Source: F23-D06 sp045132055 | Lineage (GTDB): Bacteria > Bacteroidota > Bacteroidia > Bacteroidales > WCHB1-69 | Assembly: GCA_045132055.1 (NCBI GenBank) | Contig: JBGURP010000007.1 | Coordinates: 1-64,000 of the forward strand | Direction of reading: 5' to 3' | DNA length: 64,000 nt | In this document: positions 9,646 to 18,500 of the stretch, piece by piece | How the letters are laid out: the number at the start of each line of letters is the position of its first letter | Numbering within the stretch: position 1 is the stretch's first letter | Position numbers and translations under genes: made by a program | The notes under the pieces: generated by a model | Databases searched by the model: none | What the model was told of the DNA's origin: nothing | The model's input: only the letters and a program-made list of their open reading frames with translations

Positions 9646-10380
9646 TTAATGGTATCCTTTCCGTTTCCCGAAATCATACGCGATATAGCCGCAGAGATAG
9701 AATGCCTTGGCCTTGTTGAATGCCATCTGCTGGATGAAGGGAAAGACCATATCGATGCTGAGACCGACCTCCAAGGCCTGGATTTGGTAGTCGCTTTTGG
9801 CAAATTCGAAATTGAACCCTGTCTTGGCATAGAAGCCCGGTCGCACGATAGTCTGCATAATACCCGTATAAAACGGCGCGCCGCCGATGACATTGTTTAG
9901 GTTGTGTTTGTCGGGATCGTAGCGTACAACCTCGGAAAAACCTGTGTTGTAGTTGATGACTTCCACATAGTTGGGGATGCCAAATGCCACGGACGGGCCT
10001 GCCGAGAGCGTGTACTTGATCTGCACACCGCCCCAGTAGGGTTTCGTGTGCAGCGTACGCTGGTAGCCATAGCCGCCTTTCAGGAAGAACAGAGTATAAA
10101 GCTGCCCATAGCGACAGGGGCGCACACCCTCGTAGAGCACGTTGATGGAACGCACCGACTTGGGGTGTTTGTTGTACATAAACTCCACCTCCCAGAAATG
10201 TTTGTTGTAGAGATCGGGCGTTCGTCCACGCTGAAAACCAAAGCCGAATCCGCCGGTATTCAGGAACAGTTCACCGTTCCATTCCTTGAGGGTCACATCG
10301 TGATAATATTCCCCAACCTCCTGTGCGCCCACACAGAGACAGGCTCCGGCGAAGAGAAATGCCAGAAGCCATTTTTTCAT
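9646..10380 (-). CDS. Exported barrel-like protein, unknown function
   Basis: I chose the ATG at 10380 because it opens a signal peptide (MKKWLLAFLFAGACLCVGA|Q); an upstream in-frame start would put polar residues in front. The mature part (~225 residues) has alternating aromatic/polar beta-strand patterns (GGFGFGFQRGR, LFFLKGGYGYQRTLH, GVQIKYTLSAGPSVAFG) and ends YIAYDFGKRKGYH, as in small outer-membrane beta-barrels. I do not recognise a named family. It lies 32 bp downstream of a tiny lipoprotein gene and shares its divergent promoter region, so the pair is probably an operon. Confidence 0.7.
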   Translation of the reverse strand: MKKWLLAFLFAGACLCVGAQEVGEYYHDVTLKEWNGELFLNTGGFGFGFQRGRTPDLYNKHFWEVEFMYNKHPKSVRSINVLYEGVRPCRYGQLYTLFFLKGGYGYQRTLHTKPYWGGVQIKYTLSAGPSVAFGIPNYVEVINYNTGFSEVVRYDPDKHNLNNVIGGAPFYTGIMQTIVRPGFYAKTGFNFEFAKSDYQIQALEVGLSIDMVFPFIQQMAFNKAKAFYLCGYIAYDFGKRKGYH

Positions 10381-10412
10381 CCCGCAAACAGGCGCATAGC
10401 CGGACATTCCGA

Positions 10413-10547
10413 TTATTCTTCAGGAGTTTCCTGTGGCTGGTAATAGGAGTAGTGACCGTAAGCTGCGCACTTACGCTGTGTGTCACATGCGGAAAACACC
10501 GCCAATCCTAAAAAAAAGACCGCTAACAATACAATAATCTTTTTCAT
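10413..10547 (-). CDS. Small lipoprotein (44 aa)
   Basis: The ATG at 10547 gives MKKIIVLLAVFFLGLAVFSAC, a textbook lipoprotein signal with lipobox FSAC at Cys21. The mature peptide is only ~24 residues (CDTQRKCAAYGHYSYYQPQE), with a second Cys and a Tyr-rich tail. Small lipoproteins with an RKCAAYGHY-like sequence seem familiar from Bacteroidales, but the function is unknown. A TATATTTG element lies 26 bp upstream, and the barrel-like protein gene follows 32 bp downstream. Confidence 0.75.
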   Translation of the reverse strand: MKKIIVLLAVFFLGLAVFSACDTQRKCAAYGHYSYYQPQETPEE

Positions 10548-10572
10548 TTTCGTTATTCTTTTTTCAAGCGTG

Positions 10573-10580
10573 CAAATATA
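10573..10580 (-). promoter_or_regulatory. -7 element (TATATTTG) for small lipoprotein operon
   Basis: On the minus strand TTG, an 18-bp spacer and TATATTTGCACG match the Bacteroidetes promoter consensus. It lies 26 bp upstream of ATG 10547. Confidence 0.65.
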
Positions 10581-10628
10581 CGTAAAAATCAGTGTGGGCA
10601 AGCAGGGGAATCCTTATTTTATAAACAA

Positions 10629-12089
10629 TTGAAATTTAATATTATAAACATATTATCCATCATCATCCTGACAACAAGCAGCTTGGCGGCCCAACGCAAT
10701 TCCTTGTTGTCGGAGCCTTTGTCGTCGCTTTCCGACTACCCCACCCGCGCCGAAGCAATTTTGCGGCAGCTGGAAAACCACGGCTACCCCTTCGCCACGG
10801 TATCCTTGCAGACCGCCGATCCTGAAAACGGCGACATGCGCCCGATTATTGTAATCGACTCCAATATTTTCGTCACATTTGACTCCATCGTTTTGAAAGG
10901 GGACGTGAAATTGTCCAAGAATTTCCTATATCCTTACTTAGGTTTGCGCAAAGGTATGGCCTACAATGAGCAGCTCATGCGTTCCGTGGACCAAAAACTG
11001 GAGGAATTGCCCTTCGCCACGGTGGTTCAGCCCTCCGGCGTCTCATTCGTGAAAGACAAAGCCTACCTGTACATCTATCTTGGTGCCCGCCGCACAAACC
11101 AGTTTGACGGCTATATTGGACTGGTGCCCGCCGACGAAAAGACTGGCAAAGTCGGGGTTAGCGGTGACCTGGCATTGGCCCTGCAGAACATTTTCCGCCA
11201 AGGCGAGAGCATCAGCCTGCACTGGTACAGCAGCGAGCGATACTCCCAGCATCTGGACCTGTCTGTCAAATTCCCTTACCTGTTCCGCACCCGTTTCGGT
11301 GTGGAAGGCTCATTCATGCTGGACAAGAAAGACACCTCCTATCTCAACCTCAACTACCACATCGGCGTGCCCTACGCATTTCTCAACAACAGCTATATCG
11401 AGCCGTACTTTGACTACACCTCATCCAGCATCCTGAATCCCGCTCTATTGCAGCTGGACAGCGACTCCGGCTTCATCGATTTCCACAAGACGTTCTACGG
11501 TTTGAAGGTACATTTCCGCAAACTGGACTACCTTTTCAACCCGCGCAAGGGCGTGGACGTGTGGGTGGACTTGTCGGCCGGGCGCCGCAAGATCATTCCC
11601 AACTCACACGTGGAAGCAGAGGCTTACGACAGGCTCACCTTGGTGAGAAGCACCTACCGCATCTGCGGCGCCGTGCGAGGGTACGTGCCCATTGGCAAAC
11701 ATTTTGTCATCACCCCGCAGGTGCAAGCCGGCTCGCTGCTCGCCGGGCCACATTATTTCAACGAGCTGTTCAAGATCGGCGGGCCAGGGCTCATCCGCGG
11801 GTTCAATCCCAACGACATCTACGCCTCCACCTACTTGCTCTATTCCGCCGAATTCCGGTATCTTTTCGGCAAAAATTCGTTTGTCAACCTGTTCTTCGAT
11901 GGAGGTGTCTATGAGCAGCAGATGGGAAACCGATATCTGTTTGACACGCCGTTCGGCTTCGGCGCAGGCGTACATCTGGCCGTCAAAAGCGGCATCTTCT
12001 ATCTGGAATATGCCCTGGGACGCCAGCTCGGGAACCCTATTTCCTTTAAGACCGGAAAGATACATTTTGGAATTGAAGTGATGTTCTGA
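10629..12089 (+). CDS. Omp85/BamA-TamA-type outer-membrane protein with POTRA domain
   Basis: The protein has 486 residues. The reading frame starts at a TTG codon; the signal peptide MKFNIINILSIIILTTSSLAA|Q begins there and no ATG fits, so TTG is the likely start. Residues ~80-150 look like a POTRA domain (FDSIVLKGDVKLSKNFLYPY ... LEELPFATVV). The C-terminal ~300 residues form a barrel with the Omp85 hallmark LIRGF in GGPGLIRGFNPNDI and end in an aromatic strand. Members insert or translocate proteins or lipids at the outer membrane. With one or two POTRAs it is smaller than BamA and may be a TamA- or ShlB-like paralogue; the substrate is unknown. Confidence 0.8.
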   Translation: MKFNIINILSIIILTTSSLAAQRNSLLSEPLSSLSDYPTRAEAILRQLENHGYPFATVSLQTADPENGDMRPIIVIDSNIFVTFDSIVLKGDVKLSKNFLYPYLGLRKGMAYNEQLMRSVDQKLEELPFATVVQPSGVSFVKDKAYLYIYLGARRTNQFDGYIGLVPADEKTGKVGVSGDLALALQNIFRQGESISLHWYSSERYSQHLDLSVKFPYLFRTRFGVEGSFMLDKKDTSYLNLNYHIGVPYAFLNNSYIEPYFDYTSSSILNPALLQLDSDSGFIDFHKTFYGLKVHFRKLDYLFNPRKGVDVWVDLSAGRRKIIPNSHVEAEAYDRLTLVRSTYRICGAVRGYVPIGKHFVITPQVQAGSLLAGPHYFNELFKIGGPGLIRGFNPNDIYASTYLLYSAEFRYLFGKNSFVNLFFDGGVYEQQMGNRYLFDTPFGFGAGVHLAVKSGIFYLEYALGRQLGNPISFKTGKIHFGIEVMF

Positions 12090-12112
12090 CGGATAGTTTG
12101 CTGATTTTTGCG

Positions 12113-12120
12113 TATCTTTG
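12113..12120 (+). promoter_or_regulatory. -7 element (TATCTTTG) for hisS
   Basis: TATCTTTGCAGCC lies 24 bp after the Omp85-type gene stop and 42 bp before the hisS ATG. It matches TAnnTTTG with the GCAGCC extension seen at other promoters here. Confidence 0.65.
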
Positions 12121-12162
12121 CAGCCTCAAAGAATAAAAGCTCAACCTTAATCAATACGAACT

Positions 12163-13527
12163 ATGAATATCGTAAAACCCTCTATTCCCAAAGGAACCCG
12201 AGATTTCACGCCCACCGAAATGATGCGGCGCAACTATATTTTCGACACCATCCGCTCTGTATTCTACAAACACGCCTACCTCCCGATCGAAACCCCGTCC
12301 ATGGAGAATCTGTCCACCCTGATGGGCAAATATGGCGAAGAGGGCGACCGGCTACTGTTCAAAATCCTCAACTCCGGCGATTTTACAAACGGCGTGGACT
12401 TCAACGACTCGGAAATGTCGGTCAACAAACTGGCCACCAAGCTCTGCGAGAAAGGCTTGCGTTACGACCTTACCGTACCCTTCGCCCGTTTTGTGGTGCA
12501 GCACCAGAACGAGATCACATTCCCGTTCAAACGCTACCAGATGCAACCCGTCTGGCGCGCCGACCGCCCGCAGAAAGGCCGCTATCGTGAGTTCTACCAG
12601 TGCGACGCCGACATCATCGGCAGCACCTCGCTCATCAACGAGGCGGAACTGATTGAGATCACGGACGAGATTTTCTCCAAGTTCGGCATTGCTGTGGTGA
12701 TGAAAATCAACAACCGCAAGGTCCTCTCCGGCATTGCGGAAGTAATCGGTGCTCCGGAGCAAGTGACCGACCTGTGCGTGGCCATGGACAAGCTGGACAA
12801 GATTGGCCAAGAGGCCGTCTGTGCCGAAATGCTGGAGCGTGGCATCTGCCAAGAGGCCATCGAAAAACTGAAACCCGTCTTCTGCTTCGGCGGCCAAAGC
12901 AACGCCGAGAAACTGGCCGGTCTCACTACCCTGCTCTCCAACAGCGAAATCGGCATGAAGGGTATCGAAGAACTGACTACGGTGTTGGATTACGTCAAGG
13001 ATATGGAACTCACCACCGAAGTGGAGATTGACATCACCCTGGCGCGCGGACTCAACTACTACACCGGGGCCATCTTCGAAGTCAAAGCCAAGGACGCCGC
13101 CATGGGCAGCATCTCCGGAGGCGGTCGATACGACAACCTCACCGGTATCTTCGGACTCAAGAACATGTCTGGCGTGGGCATCTCATACGGCGCAGAGCGC
13201 ATATACGATGTTCTCAACGAACTCAACCTGTTCCCGGCCGAGATTCTGAACCCCGTGAAAGCCCTTTTCATCAATTTCAGCGCCAACGACGAACCCTACG
13301 CGCTCACTGGCTTGCGCGCCGTGCGCAAAGCCGGCATCGCCGCCGAAATCTACCCCGACCATGTCAAGATCGGCAAGCAAATGACCTACGCCAACAACAA
13401 GGCCATCCCGTTTGTCATCATGGCCGGCGAGAACGAACGCAACAACAAAACATTCACACTCAAAGATATGAACACTGGCACACAAGAGGAACTTCCGCTG
13501 GAGACCCTGATTGAAAAAATCCGATAA
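12163..13527 (+). CDS. hisS: Histidyl-tRNA synthetase
   Basis: A class II aminoacyl-tRNA synthetase that charges tRNA-His in the cytoplasm. The 454-residue length and motifs fit HisRS: N-terminal PKGTRDFTP, motif 2 region VWRADRPQKGRYREFYQCD, the histidine-specific LARGLNYYTGAIFEV, motif 3 GGGRYDNL and GVGISYGAERIYD, then a C-terminal anticodon-binding domain (ALFINFS ... KIGKQMTYANN). It has its own TATCTTTG promoter, and the DUF389 gene follows after 3 bp, suggesting co-transcription. Confidence 0.97.
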   Translation: MNIVKPSIPKGTRDFTPTEMMRRNYIFDTIRSVFYKHAYLPIETPSMENLSTLMGKYGEEGDRLLFKILNSGDFTNGVDFNDSEMSVNKLATKLCEKGLRYDLTVPFARFVVQHQNEITFPFKRYQMQPVWRADRPQKGRYREFYQCDADIIGSTSLINEAELIEITDEIFSKFGIAVVMKINNRKVLSGIAEVIGAPEQVTDLCVAMDKLDKIGQEAVCAEMLERGICQEAIEKLKPVFCFGGQSNAEKLAGLTTLLSNSEIGMKGIEELTTVLDYVKDMELTTEVEIDITLARGLNYYTGAIFEVKAKDAAMGSISGGGRYDNLTGIFGLKNMSGVGISYGAERIYDVLNELNLFPAEILNPVKALFINFSANDEPYALTGLRAVRKAGIAAEIYPDHVKIGKQMTYANNKAIPFVIMAGENERNNKTFTLKDMNTGTQEELPLETLIEKIR

Positions 13528-13530
13528 CCC

Positions 13531-14688
13531 ATGGCAACCGACAAGCCGAGCCGATTGATCAGATTATTCAGAATCATCTGGCACAAAATCAAAGAATACA
13601 CCCAAATCAAGGAGGACACGGACTACGAAGCCACCGTGGATTCCATCTCTAAGAGTGTGGTATTCCGCGGTTTCAACGTCTGGATTCTGTTCTTCGCCAT
13701 CATCGTGGCTTCTGTCGGATTGAATGTCAACTCCACGGCGGTCATCATCGGCGCGATGTTGATTTCACCGCTCATGGGACCTATCAACGGCGTCGGACTG
13801 GCCATCGGCACATTCGATGAAACCTTGCTTCGAAAGTCCATCAAGAACCTGGTGATCATGGTGTTCATCAGTATCGTGGCATCCACACTCTACTTCCTGC
13901 TATCTCCCATCAACAACGCCCGTTCCGAGCTGCTGGCACGTACGCAGCCCACCATCTTCGACGTGTTCATTGCCTTCTTCGGCGGATTAGCCGGCATATT
14001 GGCCACATCGCGCAAGTCGCAGTCCATCACGGTCATCTCCGGCGTGGCCATCGCCACCGCCTTGATGCCACCGCTCTGCACTGCCGGCTACGGCATCGCC
14101 ACCGGCCAGATCTGGTATTTCCTCGGCGCCTTCTACCTCTTCTTCATCAACTCTTTCTTCATAGCATTGGCCACCTTCGTCACCGTACGTCTGTTGGGCT
14201 TCCCGGAAGCCCGATACGTGGACGAGCACCGCAGCCGCACCGTCAAGCGACTCATTACCATTTTTACCCTTATCGTATTGATTCCCAGCATCTACCTTGC
14301 CGGAGACGTAATCAAAGAGGCCGCATTCAACGCCCAAAGCCTGAAATTTGTAAACGAAATTGAGAACAACGAAATACTGTCCGACACCGAAATCATCAAG
14401 TCGGACCGCGAATATCACCACCGCAGCCAAACCATCACGCTCACCCTGTTCGGGGAACCGCTGGATGAAATACAAGTGCTTCAATTACAGAAAATGCTGC
14501 ACAACGAATACGGGTTGAAGAAAACCAATCTGGTCGTCAAGCAGTCTGCTGGCAAGTCCATCGACATCAAACAGCAGAACGAAATCATTGAAGACCTCAT
14601 CGACAAGAAAGACGAAACCATCCGCCAGCAGGATTCTATCATCCGGGAGCTGAAGCGGCAGATAGAAGTGAAAGATTTACAAGAATAA
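13531..14688 (+). CDS. DUF389 (TIGR00341-type) membrane protein
   Basis: This 385-residue protein has a hydrophobic core of about six helices containing the DUF389 signature: VASVGLNVNSTAVIIGAMLI, SPLMGPINGVGLAIGT, and TVISGVAIATALMPPLCTAG. A cytoplasmic C-terminal domain ends in a helical, charged tail (KKDETIRQQDSIIRELKRQIE) that looks like a coiled coil. The biochemical function of the family is not established. It starts 3 bp after hisS and converges with the NUDIX gene, whose stop is 2 bp away. Confidence 0.9.
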   Translation: MATDKPSRLIRLFRIIWHKIKEYTQIKEDTDYEATVDSISKSVVFRGFNVWILFFAIIVASVGLNVNSTAVIIGAMLISPLMGPINGVGLAIGTFDETLLRKSIKNLVIMVFISIVASTLYFLLSPINNARSELLARTQPTIFDVFIAFFGGLAGILATSRKSQSITVISGVAIATALMPPLCTAGYGIATGQIWYFLGAFYLFFINSFFIALATFVTVRLLGFPEARYVDEHRSRTVKRLITIFTLIVLIPSIYLAGDVIKEAAFNAQSLKFVNEIENNEILSDTEIIKSDREYHHRSQTITLTLFGEPLDEIQVLQLQKMLHNEYGLKKTNLVVKQSAGKSIDIKQQNEIIEDLIDKKDETIRQQDSIIRELKRQIEVKDLQE

Positions 14689-14690
14689 TC

Positions 14691-15161
14691 CTACTTTTTG
14701 ATTTTGTTCCAAAGATCCGCCAATGACGGATAGGAGGCTTGCATTTTGTCATCAACCTCCGCTATGGGCACCCACACGGCCTGCGTAATATCTTCGACGG
14801 TTTGCGGCACTAACGACTGGCTGTGTGCAAACATGCTGAACCAGTGCGTCTCTTTGAGAATAGGCTCTCCTTTCAACTCATAGGTATGGAACGTGCTTTC
14901 GAGCGGTTCACGGAGCATAATATTCCGCAGTCCGGTCTCCTCCTCCACCTCGCGCACGGCCGCTTCCGCGTAACTCTCCCCTTCTTCCACTTTCCCTTTG
15001 GGAAAATCCCACCGGCCCAGGCGGAAAATCATCAGTATTTCGTCACATTCGTTGCATACTATCCCACCAGCGGCGTGAATCAGCCGGTACGACTGCGCAA
15101 AACGTTCGTACTCTTCTCGGGCATCAATCTCTATCTTATTGTCATTCTGAAAGATAATCAT
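14691..15161 (-). CDS. NUDIX hydrolase
   Basis: The protein has 156 residues with a complete Nudix box: GKVEEGESYAEAAVREV followed by EEETGL, containing the metal-binding RExxEE core. The preceding WDFPKGK is typical of diadenosine-polyphosphate or nucleotide-sugar hydrolases. It hydrolyses a nucleoside diphosphate linked to another moiety; the substrate cannot be told from sequence. It is convergent with the DUF389 gene. The C-terminus (QAVWVPIAEVDDK ... LADLWNKI) is normal for the family. Confidence 0.9.
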   Translation of the reverse strand: MIIFQNDNKIEIDAREEYERFAQSYRLIHAAGGIVCNECDEILMIFRLGRWDFPKGKVEEGESYAEAAVREVEEETGLRNIMLREPLESTFHTYELKGEPILKETHWFSMFAHSQSLVPQTVEDITQAVWVPIAEVDDKMQASYPSLADLWNKIKK

Positions 15162-15218
15162 CTGAATTTCCTATTTTTTTGAACACGCAAAGATAGTGAA
15201 GAGTTTGATTATTTTTTG

Positions 15219-15226
15219 TACTTTTG
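15219..15226 (+). promoter_or_regulatory. -7 element (TACTTTTG) for threonine dehydrogenase
   Basis: TACTTTTGCACG lies 39 bp upstream of ATG 15265 in an AT-rich spacer, fitting TAnnTTTG. Confidence 0.6.
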
Positions 15227-15264
15227 CACGTTTTTTTTACAAGGACAATCTAACTCTTAAAACA

Positions 15265-16218
15265 ATGAAAAAGATTTTAGTTATTGGTGCTTGTGGACAA
15301 ATCGGTTCCGAACTTACACCTGCTTTACGTAAACAATACGGCACTGACAATGTGGTGGCCGCAGATATGATTTATCCCTTGAAAGGAGATTTGGCTGAAG
15401 CCGGTCCTTCTTGCAAGATTGACGCCACGAATGCTCAAGACATTGCCGATGCAGTTAAGAAATACAACATCGACGCCATCTACAACTTGGCAGCCATCCT
15501 GTCGGCCAAGGCCGAAGCCAACCCCATGCTGGGCTGGAACGTGGGCGTAGGTGCCCTCATCAACTGCCTGGAAGTGGCCCGCGAAATGGGTTGCGCCGTG
15601 TTCACGCCGAGCTCCATCGGTGCTTTCGGTCCGGACACCCCGCACGACATGACTCCTCAAGATACTATCCAACGCCCCAAGACCATCTACGGTGTGACCA
15701 AAGTTACGGGCGAGTTGCTGAGCGACTACTACTTTAAACGCTTCGGCGTCGATACCCGTTCAGTGCGCTTCCCGGGCCTTATCTCCAACGTCACTCTGCC
15801 CGGCGGTGGCACCACCGACTACGCTGTGGAAATCTATTACGCAGCCGTCAAGGGTGAGACTTTCACCTGCCCTATCGCCAAAGGCACCTTCATGGACATG
15901 ATGTACATGCCCGACGCACTCAAGGCAGCCATGGACCTCATGGAAGCCGACCCGAGCAAGCTCGTGCACCGCAACAGCTTCAACATCACCGCCATGAGCT
16001 TTGAGCCGGAGATGATCTACAACGAGATCAAAAAGCATATTCCCGACTTCAAGATGGAGTACAAATTCGACGAGCTCCGTCAGAGTATCGCCGACTCATG
16101 GCCCAACCAGATGGACGACCACTGCGCCCGCGAGGAATGGGGATTCAAGCCCATGTACGACTTGAGTTCCATGACAGAGGATATGCTGAAAGTACTATCT
16201 AAAAAGTTGAGAGATTAG
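15265..16218 (+). CDS. L-threonine 3-dehydrogenase (NAD-epimerase type)
   Basis: An extended short-chain dehydrogenase that oxidises L-threonine to 2-amino-3-ketobutyrate with NAD. I chose ATG 15265, which begins MKKILVIGACGQIGSEL with the Rossmann GxxGxxG at residues 8-14; the longer frame adds a non-conserved extension across the promoter. The catalytic YxxxK is Tyr142-Lys146 (YGVTKVTGE). The 317-residue length and the ADMIYPLKGD region fit Bacteroidetes threonine dehydrogenases of the epimerase fold. The usual partner, 2-amino-3-ketobutyrate CoA ligase, is not adjacent. The last codons and TAG stop (LRD-stop) lie in the first unit of a GAGATTA repeat array. Confidence 0.88.
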   Translation: MKKILVIGACGQIGSELTPALRKQYGTDNVVAADMIYPLKGDLAEAGPSCKIDATNAQDIADAVKKYNIDAIYNLAAILSAKAEANPMLGWNVGVGALINCLEVAREMGCAVFTPSSIGAFGPDTPHDMTPQDTIQRPKTIYGVTKVTGELLSDYYFKRFGVDTRSVRFPGLISNVTLPGGGTTDYAVEIYYAAVKGETFTCPIAKGTFMDMMYMPDALKAAMDLMEADPSKLVHRNSFNITAMSFEPEMIYNEIKKHIPDFKMEYKFDELRQSIADSWPNQMDDHCAREEWGFKPMYDLSSMTEDMLKVLSKKLRD

Positions 16219-16263
16219 AGATTAGAGATAATAGTTAATAGTTGAGATATTAATTACAACGAT
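16219..16263. repeat. Heptamer-repeat spacer (GAGATTA type)
   Basis: The spacer between the threonine dehydrogenase and the aminotransferase consists of GAGATTA units that degenerate to GAGATAATAG and TTAATAG. The array starts inside the upstream coding region, supplying its stop codon, and ends shortly before ATG 16264. Confidence 0.75.
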
Positions 16264-17424
16264 ATGATATATTTAGACAATTCCGCAACATCATTTCCGA
16301 AACCGAAAGAGGTTTACGATTTCATGGACAACTTTTACCGCGTGCACGGTGTGAGCCCGGGTCGCGCTGGCTACGATGCTGGTATCGAGACCGGTGAGCT
16401 GCTGACCGACACCCGTCGCCTTCTGGCCCAACTCTTCAATGGTGGTGCCAAGGTAGATGAGCGTCGCTTGACCTTCAGCTACAACGCCACCGACTCCCTG
16501 AACATCCTGATCCAGGGCCTTGCACAAAAGGGCATGCACGTCATCACCACCATGCTGGAGCACAACTCCGTGCTACGTCCACTCTACTGCTTGGAACAAG
16601 CTGGCGTCATTGAGGTCACTTACCTGCCTTTCGACGAGGCCGGTTATGTACATCCCGACCAGTTCAAAAAGGCCATCAAGTCCAACACCAAGATGGTGGT
16701 CTGCACGCAATGTTCCAACGTCATCGGTACTGTTCAACCCATCAAAGAGATCGGCAAAGTCTGCAAAGAGAACGGCCTGATCTTCGTGGTGGACGGCAGC
16801 CAAGGCGCCGGTGCAGTGGAGATGAACATGTTAGAATACGGTGTTGACGCTTACGCATTCACGGGTCACAAATGTCTGATGGGACCCACCGGCATCGGCG
16901 GTTCCTACGTAGCCGAAGGCGTGGAAGTGCGCCAAACCCGTTTCGGTGGCACGGGCGTACGTTCTGCCGTGCGTACCCACCTCGATGAATATCCCTACCG
17001 TCTGGAAGCCGGCACCATGAACATGCTCGGCATCAGCGGTCTGTACAGAGGTGTGAAATGGATTGAGGAAAAAGGCATTGAGAACATCCATGCTCAGGAG
17101 ATGAAGCTGTGGAAGAAACTCCGCGACGGTCTCAGAGAAATCGAAGGTGTGACCGTTTATTGCGCCACCACCGTCGAGAACCAGAACCCTGTGCTCTCCA
17201 TCAACGTCAAGGGCTTTGAGGCCATGGACGTGGGCACCATGCTGGATGTGGACTACGACATCGCTTGCCGTACCGGTTTGCAATGCGCTCCGCTGGTACA
17301 CGAACGCATCGGCACCCTGCCAGTTGATGGCACCGTGCGTTTGAGTATCGGTGCATTCAACACCGAAGAGGAAATTGACACCTGCATCAACGCCGTCAAG
17401 GAAATCGCCTCCTTGAAGAATTAA
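16264..17424 (+). CDS. Class V aminotransferase / cysteine desulfurase family protein
   Basis: A 386-residue PLP enzyme with the fold of cysteine desulfurases, close to the TIGR01977-type family. Visible features are the N-terminal MIYLDNSATSFPKP, the PLP lysine at about Lys203 in AFTGHKCLMGPTGIGG, and a late Cys in ACRTGLQCAPLVHE at the position of the catalytic cysteine loop. It may release sulfur from cysteine (alanine plus persulfide) or act on another amino acid; no iron-sulfur scaffold gene is adjacent. It follows the threonine dehydrogenase after a 45-bp repetitive spacer. Confidence 0.85.
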   Translation: MIYLDNSATSFPKPKEVYDFMDNFYRVHGVSPGRAGYDAGIETGELLTDTRRLLAQLFNGGAKVDERRLTFSYNATDSLNILIQGLAQKGMHVITTMLEHNSVLRPLYCLEQAGVIEVTYLPFDEAGYVHPDQFKKAIKSNTKMVVCTQCSNVIGTVQPIKEIGKVCKENGLIFVVDGSQGAGAVEMNMLEYGVDAYAFTGHKCLMGPTGIGGSYVAEGVEVRQTRFGGTGVRSAVRTHLDEYPYRLEAGTMNMLGISGLYRGVKWIEEKGIENIHAQEMKLWKKLRDGLREIEGVTVYCATTVENQNPVLSINVKGFEAMDVGTMLDVDYDIACRTGLQCAPLVHERIGTLPVDGTVRLSIGAFNTEEEIDTCINAVKEIASLKN

Positions 17425-17436
17425 TGTGATATCCGG

Positions 17437-17468
17437 TTGTAGGGACGAATGATCATTTGTCCCTACAA
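17437..17468. repeat. 32-bp near-perfect palindrome (TTGTAGGGAC type)
   Basis: Half-sites TTGTAGGGAC and GTCCCTACAA flank a GATC-centred core; 15 of 16 base pairs match and the exception is G opposite T. Its last base is the first base of the permease ATG. It resembles the GTAGAGAC palindromes at 43692 and 54845. Confidence 0.85.
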
Positions 17469-18412
17469 TGTTCAATATGCCTCAAAACACCAACAATCGA
17501 AAATGGGTCGGGCATCTGGCCGCATTGGCAGTTTATGTCATCTTCGGCATAAATCCTAACTGCTCCAAGGTCGTTGTCCCGCAATACATATCCCCAGAAG
17601 TTTTCACCGCCGTACGCATGTTATTTGGTACGGCGGCTTTTTGGTTATTGGACCTGTTGATTACCCTGCGCACCCCAAAAGAGGAACGTATACGTGTTGA
17701 CCGGCGCGACATGCGCATCTTTGTTTGGGGCGGCATCGTGCTGGCGGGCACATTGATAGCCTTCTCGGAAGCATTCCGCTACACTTCGCCCTGCTATGTT
17801 TCGCTGGTGTCGGCCACCAGCCCGTTGATTGTGATGCTTATGGCCGCAGTGTTCCTCAAGGAGCCTATCTCGTTGCGCAAGTCGTTAGGTGTGTTCATCG
17901 GCATCGGCGGGGCGCTGATGGTGGTGCTCTTCTCCTGGGGCAATGATGCCAACGCAACGGCACTGGGCCTCTTACTCTGCCTGGTCAACATCCTGTTCTA
18001 CGCAGGCTATCTCGTGCTCACACGCAACATCTCCAGCCGCTACAACCCCATCACCATGATGAAGTGGATCTTTCTGTTCGGAAGCTTGATTTGTGTGCCT
18101 GCGGGCATCCCGTTCCTGTCTCGGGAAAGTTGCCCCCTACTCTTCGGCGCAGCCACCCCCATCGCGTACATCAGCCTCTTCACCGTGCTGATCTTCGCCA
18201 CGGTGGCCTCCTACTTCCTGTTACCAATAGCCTTGCGACACATACGCCCCACCACGGTGAGCATGTACAGCAATCTGCAACCGCTGGTCACCGCCTGCGT
18301 GGCCATCGCATTGGGACAGGACATCTTCACGTGGAACAAGCCCGTTGCGCTAGCGCTCATTCTGGCTGGTGTGTATCTGGTAACTACTAGCCGCGCTAAA
18401 AGTGATAAGTGA
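17468..18412 (+). CDS. EamA/DMT-family permease
   Basis: The protein has 314 residues and about ten membrane helices arranged as two EamA repeats (GHLAALAVYVIFGINPNCSK ... LVSATSPLIVMLMAAVFLKE; LLLCLVNILFYAGYLVLTR ... YSNLQPLVTACVAIALGQ). DMT-family carriers export or import small metabolites across the inner membrane; the substrate is unknown. The start is ATG 17468 or the in-frame ATG 17477. A 32-bp palindrome ends on the first start codon and could place a hairpin over the ribosome-binding region. A strong hairpin terminator follows at 18467. Confidence 0.88.
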   Translation: MFNMPQNTNNRKWVGHLAALAVYVIFGINPNCSKVVVPQYISPEVFTAVRMLFGTAAFWLLDLLITLRTPKEERIRVDRRDMRIFVWGGIVLAGTLIAFSEAFRYTSPCYVSLVSATSPLIVMLMAAVFLKEPISLRKSLGVFIGIGGALMVVLFSWGNDANATALGLLLCLVNILFYAGYLVLTRNISSRYNPITMMKWIFLFGSLICVPAGIPFLSRESCPLLFGAATPIAYISLFTVLIFATVASYFLLPIALRHIRPTTVSMYSNLQPLVTACVAIALGQDIFTWNKPVALALILAGVYLVTTSRAKSDK

Positions 18413-18466
18413 AAATATTGGGATTCCGCTGCTCACTACGTTCGCGCGGAATGGTGCAATACAACG

Positions 18467-18498
18467 AAAAAAAAGGACCGATTAATCGGTCCTTTTTT
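18467..18498. terminator. Bidirectional rho-independent terminator
   Basis: AAAAGGACCGAT and ATCGGTCCTTTT form a 12-bp perfect stem with A- and T-runs on both sides. It ends the permease (+) and lies just past tRNA-Val (-), so it can serve both directions. Confidence 0.88.
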
Positions 18499-18500
18499 GT

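Noticed and set aside
15196..15264. N-terminal extension of threonine dehydrogenase
   Set aside because: It would overlap the TACTTTTG promoter and precede the canonical Rossmann start MKKILVIGACGQIGS.
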